Notes under the pieces: generated by a model
What the model was told of the DNA's origin: nothing
Seen by the model: the letters and a program-made list of their open reading frames with translations, nothing else
Database searches by the model: none
Assembly: GCF_024137025.1 (NCBI RefSeq)
Contig: NZ_JAMYJR010000023.1
Location: forward strand, 62,001 to 126,000
Direction: 5' to 3'
Length of the DNA stretch: 64,000 nt
Source of the DNA: Paractinoplanes aksuensis
GTDB lineage: Bacteria; Actinomycetota; Actinomycetes; Mycobacteriales; Micromonosporaceae
Program-made: the position numbers and the translations under genes
Part shown: positions 16,345 through 24,116 of the stretch, piece after piece
Position numbering within the stretch: position 1 is the first letter of the stretch
How the letters are laid out: every line of letters begins with the position of its first letter

Positions 16345-17427
16345 ATGACGACAAAAGTGGTGGTTGTGGGTGGTGGCTACGGCGGCATCGTGGCGGCCCG
16401 CGGCCTGGACGACATCGCCGACGTGACCCTGGTCGAGCCGCGGGAGACGTTCCTGCATCACACGGCCCATCTGCGCGCGGTGGCCGATCCGGCCTGGGCC
16501 GAGAAGATCTTCATCCCGTACGACGGCCTGCTGAGCCGGGGCCGGGTCGTGCGCGACGCCGCGGCGCGGGTGGATCCGGGGCTGGTCGAGCTCGTGTCCG
16601 GCGCCCGGTTGGAGGCCGACTACGTGGTGCTGGCGACCGGCTCGGCCGGCCCGTTCCCGACCCGGCTCGAGGGCACCGGGCGCGACGCGGGCGCGCGACA
16701 GCTGCGCGACCTGCACGAGGCGCTCGGCCGGGCGTCGGCCGTGCTGCTGCTCGGGGCCGGGGCGATCGGCCTCGAGTTCGCCGGCGAGATCGCGGCGTTC
16801 TGGCCGGGCAAGCCGGTCACGCTGGTCGACCCGGCGCCCGAGCTCCTCAGCGGATTGTTCCCGGGCGAGGTGACGGCCGAGCTGGAACGTCAGCTGGCCG
16901 GTCTCGGGGTGCGGGTGTTGCTGGGTACCAAGGTCGACAGCCGGCCGGACACCCCGGCCGGCACGGTCAGCCCGTTCGAGGTCACCACCGCCGACGGCGA
17001 CCGGATCGCGGCCGATCTGTGGTTCGCCTGCTACGGCGGCACAGTGCCGAGCAACTACCTCGGCGCCGGGCTGGCCGCGGCCCGGCAGCCCGGCGGCCGG
17101 CTGGCGGTGGACGAGCACCTGCGGGTGGCCGGGCACGACCGGGTCTTCGCCGTGGGTGACCTGAACGACACCCCGGAGCTGAAGACCGGCCGGGCCGCCG
17201 ACCGTCAGGGCGAGGTGGTCGCGGGCAACATCCGGGCCCTGATCGGGGGCGGGCCGCTCACCGCGTACGAGCCGTTCCCGCCCGGGATGATCCTGTCGCT
17301 GGGCCCGCGCGGCGGTGTCGGCTACGCCCCCGAGTTCGGTCTCATGGGCGCCGAGGCCACCGCCGAGTTCAAGAGCGACTTCCTGCTCGACCACTTCCGG
17401 GCCAAGCTCGGCGCTCAGGCGGCGTAA
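16345..17427 (+). CDS. FAD/NAD(P)-dependent pyridine nucleotide-disulfide oxidoreductase
   Basis: This 360-aa flavoprotein is of the NDH-2/AIF-like type. The FAD Rossmann motif is GGGYGGIVAARG (9-20), the NAD(P) Rossmann motif is LLGAGAIGLEFAGE (about 134-147), and the second FAD-contact motif is VFAVGDLNDT (about 268-277). No membrane anchor is visible, and no redox-active CxxC pair is present. It is divergent from the XRE regulator, its probable controller. It may oxidise NADH with a quinone or a small-molecule acceptor. Confidence 0.87.
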   Translation: MTTKVVVVGGGYGGIVAARGLDDIADVTLVEPRETFLHHTAHLRAVADPAWAEKIFIPYDGLLSRGRVVRDAAARVDPGLVELVSGARLEADYVVLATGSAGPFPTRLEGTGRDAGARQLRDLHEALGRASAVLLLGAGAIGLEFAGEIAAFWPGKPVTLVDPAPELLSGLFPGEVTAELERQLAGLGVRVLLGTKVDSRPDTPAGTVSPFEVTTADGDRIAADLWFACYGGTVPSNYLGAGLAAARQPGGRLAVDEHLRVAGHDRVFAVGDLNDTPELKTGRAADRQGEVVAGNIRALIGGGPLTAYEPFPPGMILSLGPRGGVGYAPEFGLMGAEATAEFKSDFLLDHFRAKLGAQAA

Positions 17428-17765
17428 AGGTCCAGCTCGATGCGGACCGGCCGGGCGATGACGGCCCGGCCGGTGGCGACGCCGGCCGCCACCCGGTAGA
17501 CGACGGCCGAGGCGACGAAATGGCCGCCACCGGCCCGTTCGAGCGTCAGCGTCACATCGCTGTCGTGGCCGCGGACGCGCAGCACGCCGTCGAGCAGCCA
17601 GCCGGCGTCGGTGCGGCGGCAGCCGGTGCTGCGGAAAGCGATCGTCGGGTGCTGCCCGGCGTCGAGGAACTTGCGGCCGGTGATGTCCTTGTCGCGGCGC
17701 GCGTCGTCGCTGTGGAAGCTCGACGCGTCGAGCACGGCCGAGGTGCTGCTGGGTACTGAGATGCA
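17415..17765 (-). pseudogene. YceI-like domain protein, 5' truncated next to the IS remnant
   Basis: The surviving frame runs ISVPSSTSAVLDASSFHSDD, DITGRKFLDAGQHPTIAF, to a normal C-terminus VRIELDLYAA at 17415. YceI proteins are small lipid-binding beta-barrels. About the first 45 residues are missing: the coding sequence stops making family sense at about 17765, where the end of the IS200/IS605 element begins. An internal ATG (17735) could still translate a 106-aa fragment. The last codons overlap the end of the oxidoreductase gene on the other strand. Confidence 0.75.
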
Positions 17766-17769
17766 CCAC

Positions 17770-17900
17770 TTGACATCCTCTCCGCCCTAAAGGACGGAGA
17801 TTCCCTCCATGCTGCGCGTGGAACACGCGGCGTCCGGGTGGGTTCCCGCTTCGTTGCGCGCCGCCGGGACGAGTCCCGGTCTTACGTGCGCTCCACGGGC
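17770..17900 (-). ncRNA. Predicted right-end guide RNA (omega/reRNA) scaffold of TnpB
   Basis: In IS605-type elements the TnpB guide RNA covers the 3' end of tnpB and the right end, and its guide is the flanking DNA. Here the scaffold would cover about 17900 to 17770 on the minus strand with the terminal hairpin, and the guide would be the next 16-20 bases reading into yceI, starting TGGTGCATCTCAG. This is inferred by family analogy only. Confidence 0.45.
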
Positions 17901-19025
17901 GTTGAAGTCCGCCTGCCCGGCGGCCTTGACGTTCTTCGCGGCGTTGACGTCCCGGTCGTGGGCTGCTCCGCAAGAGCAGTCCCACGCTCGGACGTTGAGC
18001 GCCATCTTCTCGTTGATCCGGCCACACGCCGAGCACATCCGGGTGGACGGGAAGAACCGGTCCACCCGGCCGAACGTGCGCCCGTAACGCTGAGCCTTGT
18101 ACTCCAGCATGCCGGTGAAACTGGCCCACCCGGCGTCGTGCACGCTCTTGGCGAGCCGGGTCCGGCCGAGACCGGCCACGCACAGGTCCTCGACGTACAC
18201 CGCTTGGTTCTCGCGGATGATCGTCGTGGACAGTTTGTGCTGCCAGTCGCGCCGGGTGTCGGCCACCCGGGCGTGCGCCCGGGCGACCTTCACGACGGCC
18301 TTCTTGCGGTTGGCCGAGCCCTTCTGCTTGCGGGAGAGGTCCTGTTGCAGCCGCTTTAACCTCCGCGCGGCCCGGCGCAGGAAATTCGGCGCGGCGACCT
18401 TCGTCCCGTCGGACATGACCGCGAAGTGGGTCAGGCCCAGGTCGATCCCGATCTCGGACTCGACCGGCGTCAACGCCTCGTCGGTCACCTGGACGACGAA
18501 CGACGCGAAATACCGCCCGGCCGCATCCCGGATGATCGTCACGCTGGACGGGTCCGACGGCACCGTCCGCGACCAGCGCACCGGCAGGTCACCGATCTTC
18601 GGCAACCTGAGCCGGCCGTTGTCCAGCACGCGGAACCGGGAGTTCTTCGTGAACCGGATGGCCTGCCGGTTGTCCTTGCGCGACCGAAACCGAGGCGGGG
18701 CCAGCTTGCGGCCCTTGCGCTTGCCCGTGATCGAGGCGAAGAAGTTGCGGTACGCGGTGTTCAGGTCCGCGAGGGCCTGCTGCAACACCACCACCGACAC
18801 CTCACCCAGCCACGCACGTTCCGGCGTGGCTTTGGCCTGCGTGATGATCCGCTTCGACAGCTCGGCGTCCGAGACGTACGGCAAACCCTGCTCGCGGGCC
18901 TCCTGCCGCAAGCGCAGCCCGTCGTTGAACACCACCCGCGCGCACCCGAACGCCCTCGCCAGCTCGATCTGCTGGCCAGGCGTCGGATAGACGCGGAACT
19001 GGTACCGCAGCTGCACGACAACCAC
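17787..19025 (-). CDS. tnpB: TnpB RNA-guided nuclease of the IS200/IS605 family
   Basis: This 412-aa protein looks complete. The N-terminal domain begins with LRYQFRVYPTPGQQ. The RuvC-like catalytic residues are Asp195 (EIGIDLGLTHFAV), Glu279 (VYVEDLCV) and the Asp in HDRDVNAAKN (357-359). A four-cysteine zinc knuckle is at C331, C334, C350 and C352. TnpB cuts DNA matching an element-encoded guide RNA next to a short TAM and helps the element persist. Several GTG codons are near the start; 19025 and 19016 are both possible. Only 5 nt separate the start from the broken tnpA, so its normal upstream region is gone and expression is uncertain. Confidence 0.9.
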   Translation of the reverse strand: MVVVQLRYQFRVYPTPGQQIELARAFGCARVVFNDGLRLRQEAREQGLPYVSDAELSKRIITQAKATPERAWLGEVSVVVLQQALADLNTAYRNFFASITGKRKGRKLAPPRFRSRKDNRQAIRFTKNSRFRVLDNGRLRLPKIGDLPVRWSRTVPSDPSSVTIIRDAAGRYFASFVVQVTDEALTPVESEIGIDLGLTHFAVMSDGTKVAAPNFLRRAARRLKRLQQDLSRKQKGSANRKKAVVKVARAHARVADTRRDWQHKLSTTIIRENQAVYVEDLCVAGLGRTRLAKSVHDAGWASFTGMLEYKAQRYGRTFGRVDRFFPSTRMCSACGRINEKMALNVRAWDCSCGAAHDRDVNAAKNVKAAGQADFNARGAHVRPGLVPAARNEAGTHPDAACSTRSMEGISVL

Positions 19026-19030
19026 CGTAA

Positions 19031-19285
19031 CTGGTCGAGTTCAACGGCGAAACCAACCACGTGCATCTGCTCGTGCACTACCCGCCCAAGGTGGCCGTGG
19101 CCCGGCTGGTCAACTCCCTCAAGGGCGTATCCTCGCGCCGCCTGCGGCAGGAGTTCCCTGACCTCGTGCGGCACTACTACCGGGCCAACAAGCTGTGGTC
19201 GGGTTCGTACTTCGCGGGCTCCGTTGGCGGGGCGCCGCTGAGCGCCGTGAAGCAGTACATCGAGCAGCAGAACCGCCCGGTTTAA
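19031..19285 (+). pseudogene. tnpA: IS200/IS605 TnpA (Y1 HUH transposase), N-terminus deleted
   Basis: About 84 residues remain of a normal 130-145. The HUH metal motif is present (NHVHLLVHYPP), as are GVSSRRLRQEF, SYFAGSVGGAP and the catalytic tyrosine in KQYIEQQ. An in-frame TAA (19028-19030) lies directly before the fragment, and about 55 N-terminal residues are lost together with the tnpA-tnpB spacer. It is therefore inactive unless supplied in trans. Confidence 0.85.
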
Positions 19286-19382
19286 GGCACTGCTCGGGCC
19301 TTGGCGGCCCTCCCAGCGTGGGCCTTCACCCCCGGCCTGAAGGCCGCAGCACTGGCCCGCATTCCGGTAGCGCGGCCCGGTT

Positions 19383-20493
19383 GGCACGCCGAGCTTGCTC
19401 AGGATGTTGCGCACGTGCGTCTCGACGGTCCGTTCCGAGAGCACCAGCCGCTCGGCCAGGGCCCGGTTGGACAGTCCCCCGGCGACCAGTCCGGCGATCT
19501 CGCGCTCGCGGGCGGTGAGGTCGTCGCAGGCCAGCTCGGCGGCGGCCGCGACCACCACCGGCAGGTCAAGGCGGCGGCCCGTGGCCAGCGCGGCCCCGGC
19601 CAGCGACCGGCTGTGCCGCGGGTCGCTCGTGCGCAGGTGCCGGGCATACGCGATCCGGGCCCGGGCCAGATAGCCGGGCGCGCCGATCCGCTCCTCCATG
19701 GCCACCGCCGCGGCGAAGTGGACCGGAGCCTCCGGCCGGCCGAGTGCGGCCGCGATCGTCCCCAGCGACCGGTCAGCGGCGCCGTGGCAGCTCGACATTG
19801 AGTTCAGATAGAGCCCGGCCCGCGGCCGCACCCGGTCGTAACAGTCGGCGGCCAGGCCGAGATCGCCCACCGCGGCCGCCAGCTCGCCGGTCACCACGGT
19901 CACGAACGTCCGCCGCCCGTCGGCCGACAGCCCGGGCAGCACGCCTCGCAGCCTCCGGGCCGCGGCCCGGGCGCCCTCGTCGTCGCCGCGACCCATCGCG
20001 ATCAGGCCGAGCTGGGCGATGACGAGCGCGGCCAGCCGGTTCGCCTCGGCGTCGTACCCGGCCAGGTCGCCCCGGGCCAGGCAGGCGTCCAGCCGCCAGG
20101 TGCGTCCCCACAGCTCGGCGTCGGGCTGCCCGCTCGGCCCGGCCAGCTCGCAGCTGCACCGGGCCAGCGCGAAGACCTCGTCCAGGTCGTCGACCGGGTC
20201 GATCGTCTCGTGCCGGGCGTGCACGGCCGCCACCAGCGCGTCCGGCCGGCCGGAGGCCTAGGCCAGGGCCATCGCCTCGCGGCTGATCCGGCCCGCGCGC
20301 TCGGGGTCGCGGTCCTCGGCCAGCAGGAACGCGTGATGCGCCAGCACCATCGCCCGCTCGCCGTCCCGGGCCCGCCCGAAACAGCTCGGAGCACGGCCAC
20401 CGCGCCCGCACCCTGCTCGGCCGCCGCGCGCAGCCGGTCGAGGGCGACCACCTCGCCCACCCGGCCCAGCAACCGCACACCCATGCCGACCAA
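19383..20493 (-). pseudogene. LuxR-type (LAL-like) regulator, decayed and 3' truncated
   Basis: The pieces are in order but broken. The N-terminus VRLLGRVGEVVALDRLRAAAE (20493-20400) is the start of a LuxR ATPase, but the Walker A and B motifs are missing, so most of the ATPase domain is deleted. After a frame change the helical repeat region follows, interrupted by an in-frame TAG at 20259-20261 (MALA*ASGRPD). The remainder is open to the HTH (LTAREREIAGLVAGGLSNRALAE), and the gene ends abruptly at ILSKLGVP, where the IS left end begins. The last about 15 residues are lost. Confidence 0.8.
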
Positions 20494-20545
20494 CGTGGCC
20501 CCACGCGGCCCGGATGTCCACCTCTTTCACGACAGAGGCGGGCCC

Positions 20546-21208
20546 CTAGGTGGCCGGGACGTCCACCTCGATCTCGTCGGAAAGGGTGAACCCGTCGCAC
20601 AGTTCGAGGTCGTCGCCGCTCCAGAAGCGGCCCGGGTCGTACCAGTTGGGCTGGCGGCCGCGCGGCAGCAGCCCCATGTCCTCATAGGTGACGGCCACGA
20701 CCTCGGCGCAGTACGCCGTCTCGAGCGCGGCGTCCGTGGCCGGCCCTTTGCCGCCGCGGACCCGCCAGCGCGGCCGGATCTGGGGCACCCGGCCCCGTAC
20801 CCAGCGCCAGGCCAGCTGGGCCGAGGACGGGAACGGCGTGCCGTCGAGCCGCGCCACCGTCTTCAGGGCTTTGTCTTCCATGGCCTGGTCGACGCCCGGT
20901 TCGAGCTGCCGCAGCCAGCCCCGCTGGCCGTAGCGGTGGGCCCATACGCTGACCGCGTCGCGCAGGTCGTGCAGCTGGACGCCGCGCTGGAACGTGCCGG
21001 ACCACAGGTCGGGCAGCGACCGGCCCAGCTCGGCGTGCCACATGAGCGGCGGCATGTCCTCGACGACGATCGACATGCCGACGTGGTTGACCGGGCTGTT
21101 GGTCAGCGTCTGGATCGCCCGATCGGGGCCCGAGCGCCCGCGGAAGATCCAGATGTCGCCCGTCCGGGTCAGGTCGATGGCCTCATCGAGGCTTAAGGCG
21201 GCGTCCAC
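20546..21208 (-). CDS. Permuted papain-like amidase (YaeF/YiiX, NlpC/P60 clan)
   Basis: This 220-aa putative cysteine hydrolase has the permuted order expected for the YiiX group: an early DIWIFRG strand, the His motif SPVNHVGMSIVVED (about 40-53) and a later catalytic Cys in YCAEVVAVTYEDMG (about 169-182). Substrates may be lipids or cell-wall peptides. A GTG at 21208 with GAGGATAG upstream is preferred to the TTG at 21226. The start region overlaps that of a small divergent membrane protein gene. Confidence 0.78.
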   Translation of the reverse strand: MDAALSLDEAIDLTRTGDIWIFRGRSGPDRAIQTLTNSPVNHVGMSIVVEDMPPLMWHAELGRSLPDLWSGTFQRGVQLHDLRDAVSVWAHRYGQRGWLRQLEPGVDQAMEDKALKTVARLDGTPFPSSAQLAWRWVRGRVPQIRPRWRVRGGKGPATDAALETAYCAEVVAVTYEDMGLLPRGRQPNWYDPGRFWSGDDLELCDGFTLSDEIEVDVPAT

Positions 21209-21225
21209 GTGTCTATCCTCAAGCA

Positions 21226-21402
21226 ATGCGTTGGTGGAAAGTAGTGGGATTGGCCGGGCTGGCCGGCGTCGCGGCGACCGGGGCCGTCGTGGCCCGGGCC
21301 GAACGGAAGCGCCGGCAGTACACCCCCGACGAGATCCGTGACCGGCTGCACCAGCGGGTCGCCGAGGCGGCCGAGTCAGACGACATCAGTATCGCGGAGT
21401 AG
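21226..21402 (+). CDS. Small single-span membrane protein (58 aa)
   Basis: The frame MRWWKVVGLAGLAGVAATGA runs on to a basic stretch (RAERKRRQYTPDEIRDRLHQR) and an acidic end (SDDISIAE), stop TAG at 21400-21402. One hydrophobic helix (7-24) is followed by a positive stop-transfer and an amphipathic helix. Composition bias is clearly protein-like. It starts head to head with the amidase gene, and its last 27 bases overlap the 3' end of the App1-family gene. Function unknown. Confidence 0.7.
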   Translation: MRWWKVVGLAGLAGVAATGAVVARAERKRRQYTPDEIRDRLHQRVAEAAESDDISIAE

Positions 21403-22419
21403 CGACCACAACCCGGCCCCGTCGGGCGCCGAGAACCAGGTCTTGCCCCCGGAGCCCACCGCTTCGGGATTTCCGGACGGCCCGGGGATGGCACCCGCCA
21501 GCACCGACTGGGTGGGAGACAGCTGCCGGATGGCCACGGCGGCCACATTGTCCGGGTGGGCGTGCGCGAACTCGGAGTAGATCTCCTGGTCGTGCTGCCC
21601 GTCGTCGCCGACCAGCAGCCAGCGGATCTTGGGGAACTCCCGGGAGAGCCGCTGCAGCGTGGTGCGCTTGTGTTCCTGGCCGCTGCGGAACCAGCGGTCG
21701 GGCGTGGGACCCCAGTCGGTGAGCAGCAGCGGGCCCGCCGGGTAGAGGTGGCGGGACAGGAAGCGGGTCAGCGTCGGGGCGACGTTCCAGGCGCCGGTCG
21801 ACAGATAGAAGACCGGGGCGCCCGCGTTGGCCGTGACCAGCCGCTCGTACAGCACCGCCATGCCGGGCACGGCCATGCGCGCGTGCTCGTCGAGGACGAA
21901 CGTGTTCCAGGCCGCGAGCAGCGGACGCGGCAGGGCGGTGACCATGACCGTGTCGTCGATGTCGCTGATCAGGCCGAACCGGGCCTCGGGATCGACGACC
22001 CGGATCGGCGCCTCGGCCGGGGCCGCGCCCTCGGTGAACAGCCGTACGCTGCCCCAGCCCGGCTCGAGGTCGCCCTTGACCCGGGTGTCGACGTAGCCGC
22101 TGCGGTCGGTGCGGGTCTCGGTGATGCTGTCACCGATCTGGATCTTCACCACGGCGTTGTTGACCGGCGAACTGGTGAAGCTGCGCCAGCCGCGCACCTT
22201 TTCCAGCCGTTTCAGGGTGGGCCGGCCACGGGTCAGCACGACCCGCGCCATCACCCGGGCCCAGCCCGGTGCGCCGTAGCCCGTGTACGCGGTGATCACC
22301 GGCCGCCAGCCGCGGCTGCGCAGTCGTCGCTCGACGATCTCGTGGAGGGCATCCTCCACCCGCGCGGCCCGGTGCATCCGAACCACGGCCGCCTGCCCGC
22401 CCGTCGGAGTTGATGCCAC
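21376..22419 (-). CDS. App1-family (DUF2183) phosphatase-like protein
   Basis: This 347-aa protein resembles the yeast App1 phosphatidate phosphatase domain. The HAD-like motif is DIDDTV (about 153-158), with further motifs FYLSTGAWNV and LLVGDDGQHDQEIY, whose Asp pair completes the HAD site. An N-terminal Ig-like region (about 80-145) precedes it. The start is GTG at 22419 after AGGGGGCC. It probably dephosphorylates a lipid or another phosphoester near the membrane; the substrate is inferred. Confidence 0.85.
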   Translation of the reverse strand: MASTPTGGQAAVVRMHRAARVEDALHEIVERRLRSRGWRPVITAYTGYGAPGWARVMARVVLTRGRPTLKRLEKVRGWRSFTSSPVNNAVVKIQIGDSITETRTDRSGYVDTRVKGDLEPGWGSVRLFTEGAAPAEAPIRVVDPEARFGLISDIDDTVMVTALPRPLLAAWNTFVLDEHARMAVPGMAVLYERLVTANAGAPVFYLSTGAWNVAPTLTRFLSRHLYPAGPLLLTDWGPTPDRWFRSGQEHKRTTLQRLSREFPKIRWLLVGDDGQHDQEIYSEFAHAHPDNVAAVAIRQLSPTQSVLAGAIPGPSGNPEAVGSGGKTWFSAPDGAGLWSLLRDTDVV

Positions 22420-22524
22420 GCTCTGGCCCCCTGCTTCCCTGGTCTCGGCGGTCGTCCTGCCCGGTTACCGTACCCGGACAGTCTGACAACCGCGTGGGAA
22501 CGGGATCTGCTCCAAAGACGACCG

Positions 22525-23253
22525 TCAGGCGACAGCTTTGGCCATGGCCGGCATCTCGGCCGTCGCCCACTGGTCGGCGAACCACTGGTCGTCGGCCACC
22601 ACGCGCCCGGCCACCCCGGCCCGGACCAGCGCCGCGGCGGCCTCGGCGCGCAGGCTGCGCAGGGCCTCGGCGGCCAGCTCGGACTCGTGCCAGGCGGCCT
22701 GCTCGAGCTTCTGCGCGTCCTCGTACTGCGACAGGCGGTGGACCCGGACGGCGTTGTGCAGCAGGCCTTCCAGCACCACCGGGTGCAGCCGCGGGTTCCA
22801 GCCCCGGTGCGCGAGCACGTCGTTGAGCTGCTCGATCGAGATCTCGCGGCGGCGGCAGGCGGCGGTGGCCGCGCTGTGCAGCCAGCGCTCGCGCACCGCG
22901 TTCTCGCCCGGCTTGCGGCGGCGGCTCATCAGCGGGTACGCGGCGGCCCGGGCACTCTCGCGGGCCTGCCGGTCGGCCTCGTCGTAGGCCGCCCAGGCCG
23001 CGTCGACCCTCTCCTGGGCCGTGGCCCATTCGGCCCGCAGCCGGGTGGCGGTGGTCGCGGCGCGTTCGGCCGCGACGGCGACCTCGCCCGCGAACCGCAG
23101 GGCGTCGGCCTGGGGGCCGGTCAGCGGCGGGGCCGGCGCCTTGGTCGGCACGGACACGAGCGCCCCGGCCACGGCCACCACGAGCAGGATCACGACCCAC
23201 AACGCGGCGGCGTAGGGAAGGGAGACGAAGAAGCTTTGCACGGCGGATTCCAT
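22525..23253 (-). CDS. Hypothetical membrane-anchored coiled-coil protein
   Basis: This 242-aa protein has an N-terminal hydrophobic helix (about 12-34), a short Pro-rich linker, and a long Ala/Glu/Arg-rich helical region (about 45-105) likely to be a coiled coil. The C-terminal half contains ISIEQLNDVLAHRGWNPRLHPVVLEGLLHNAVRVHRL and ends DDQWFADQWATAEMP. I do not recognise the family. It is monocistronic, with about 100 nt on either side. Confidence 0.7.
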   Translation of the reverse strand: MESAVQSFFVSLPYAAALWVVILLVVAVAGALVSVPTKAPAPPLTGPQADALRFAGEVAVAAERAATTATRLRAEWATAQERVDAAWAAYDEADRQARESARAAAYPLMSRRRKPGENAVRERWLHSAATAACRRREISIEQLNDVLAHRGWNPRLHPVVLEGLLHNAVRVHRLSQYEDAQKLEQAAWHESELAAEALRSLRAEAAAALVRAGVAGRVVADDQWFADQWATAEMPAMAKAVA

Positions 23254-23339
23254 CGCAACCTCACACGCTGTCTACCCGGATGGTGCGGAGAAGCGGCTCG
23301 CTGTCAGCCGCGGACAAATGCGGGGGTGTCAGGTGAAGA

Positions 23340-23726
23340 TCAAAGACGAGGCGGACCACGTACGGCGTAAGTGCGCCCGAAGAGGCCGGAGAGCACGATC
23401 AGCACGGTCAACGCTGTTGCCGCGGCCGCTGCCGGAACCATCGGCGCTGCCGCGATCACGATCGCTCCGACCGCCACCGGCGCGGCCGGAACGCTCACCG
23501 GCTCGGCCGGGGCTGGAGAGTCGGCCGCAACGGGGACGGCAGGCGCAACTGGGACAACGGGTGCCACCGCGACGGCGGACACGGCCGGGGCGGGGGCCGC
23601 GGTCGCGAGGTGGCCCGGGGCGAGCTGGGCCGCGAAGGCCAGCGCGAGCATGGCCAGCCCGGTGAGAAAGCGCAGCAAGCGATGCCCGTCCCAGTCCCGG
23701 GGGAGCACTCGCGCCACTGCCGTCAC
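23340..23726 (-). CDS. Hypothetical Ala/Pro/Val-rich membrane or secreted protein
   Basis: This 128-aa protein starts at GTG 23726 (VTAVARVLPRDWDG), with a hydrophobic helix at about 17-35, a low-complexity Ala/Pro/Val middle and a second hydrophobic helix near 100-118. This looks like a membrane protein with an extracytoplasmic loop. Low complexity makes the call weaker. The longer frame to 23792 adds 22 residues. Confidence 0.5.
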   Translation of the reverse strand: MTAVARVLPRDWDGHRLLRFLTGLAMLALAFAAQLAPGHLATAAPAPAVSAVAVAPVVPVAPAVPVAADSPAPAEPVSVPAAPVAVGAIVIAAAPMVPAAAAATALTVLIVLSGLFGRTYAVRGPPRL

Positions 23727-23810
23727 ACCACTCAACTTACCGTTTCCGCCCGATACGCGCAGGACCTCAAAGAAGTACGGCTGTTCCCGCACGAATCCCC
23801 CGGACAGGCG

Positions 23811-23834
23811 AAAGGCGCCGCAAGCGGCGCCTTT
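23811..23834 (-). terminator. Terminator hairpin after the 71-aa membrane protein gene
   Basis: The stem AAAGGCGCCG / CGGCGCCTTT (23811-23820, 23825-23834) has a CAAG loop, 13 nt beyond the stop codon. It reads with a TTT end in both directions. Confidence 0.7.
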
Positions 23835-23846
23835 CGTGGGACTGAC

Positions 23847-24062
23847 CTACTTGCTGGGTTCTGGTACGTCCAGGTCGCACGAGACCTTCGGGTTGACGCC
23901 GGCCCAGTTGAGCGGGCCGGCGATCGTCGTGACGGCGATCGTGCTGAACTCGGCACAGCTGGTGTCGCTGGTGTCGCTGAAGTAGCCACGCTCGTAGGCG
24001 GCCACGCCACCGAGCACGAGCCAAATGATCAAAAGCAGCCCGCCGATCGAGCCTGCGCGCAT
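23847..24062 (-). CDS. Small membrane protein (71 aa)
   Basis: The protein has one N-terminal membrane helix (MRAGSIGGLLLIIWLVLGGV), then YERGYFSDTSDTSCAEF, and ends LNWAGVNPKVSCDLDVPEPS; two cysteines may pair outside the cell. AGGAGG lies just before the ATG, and a terminator follows. Members of this type are common and uncharacterised in actinobacteria. Confidence 0.75.
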   Translation of the reverse strand: MRAGSIGGLLLIIWLVLGGVAAYERGYFSDTSDTSCAEFSTIAVTTIAGPLNWAGVNPKVSCDLDVPEPSK

Positions 24063-24116
24063 TGGGGGCCTCCTATGTCGTGGGGATGCCCACCGATACC
24101 CAGATTCGTTCAGCCG

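Larger units (their letters stand above)
17766..19380. mobile_element. IS200/IS605-family element remnant, IS605-like divergent layout
   Basis: The element has an intact tnpB on the minus strand and a 5'-deleted tnpA on the plus strand. The right end has a hairpin CTCCGCCC / GGACGGAG (17780-17787 and 17792-17799, one mismatch) next to GATGTCAA. The left end has CGGCC / GGCCG (19333-19337, 19342-19346) inside CCCCGGCCTGAAGGCCG. These subterminal hairpins replace terminal inverted repeats in this family. Ends are placed by hairpins and by where the flanking genes break, so they are good to about 10 bases. With tnpA broken it cannot move on its own. Confidence 0.8.
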
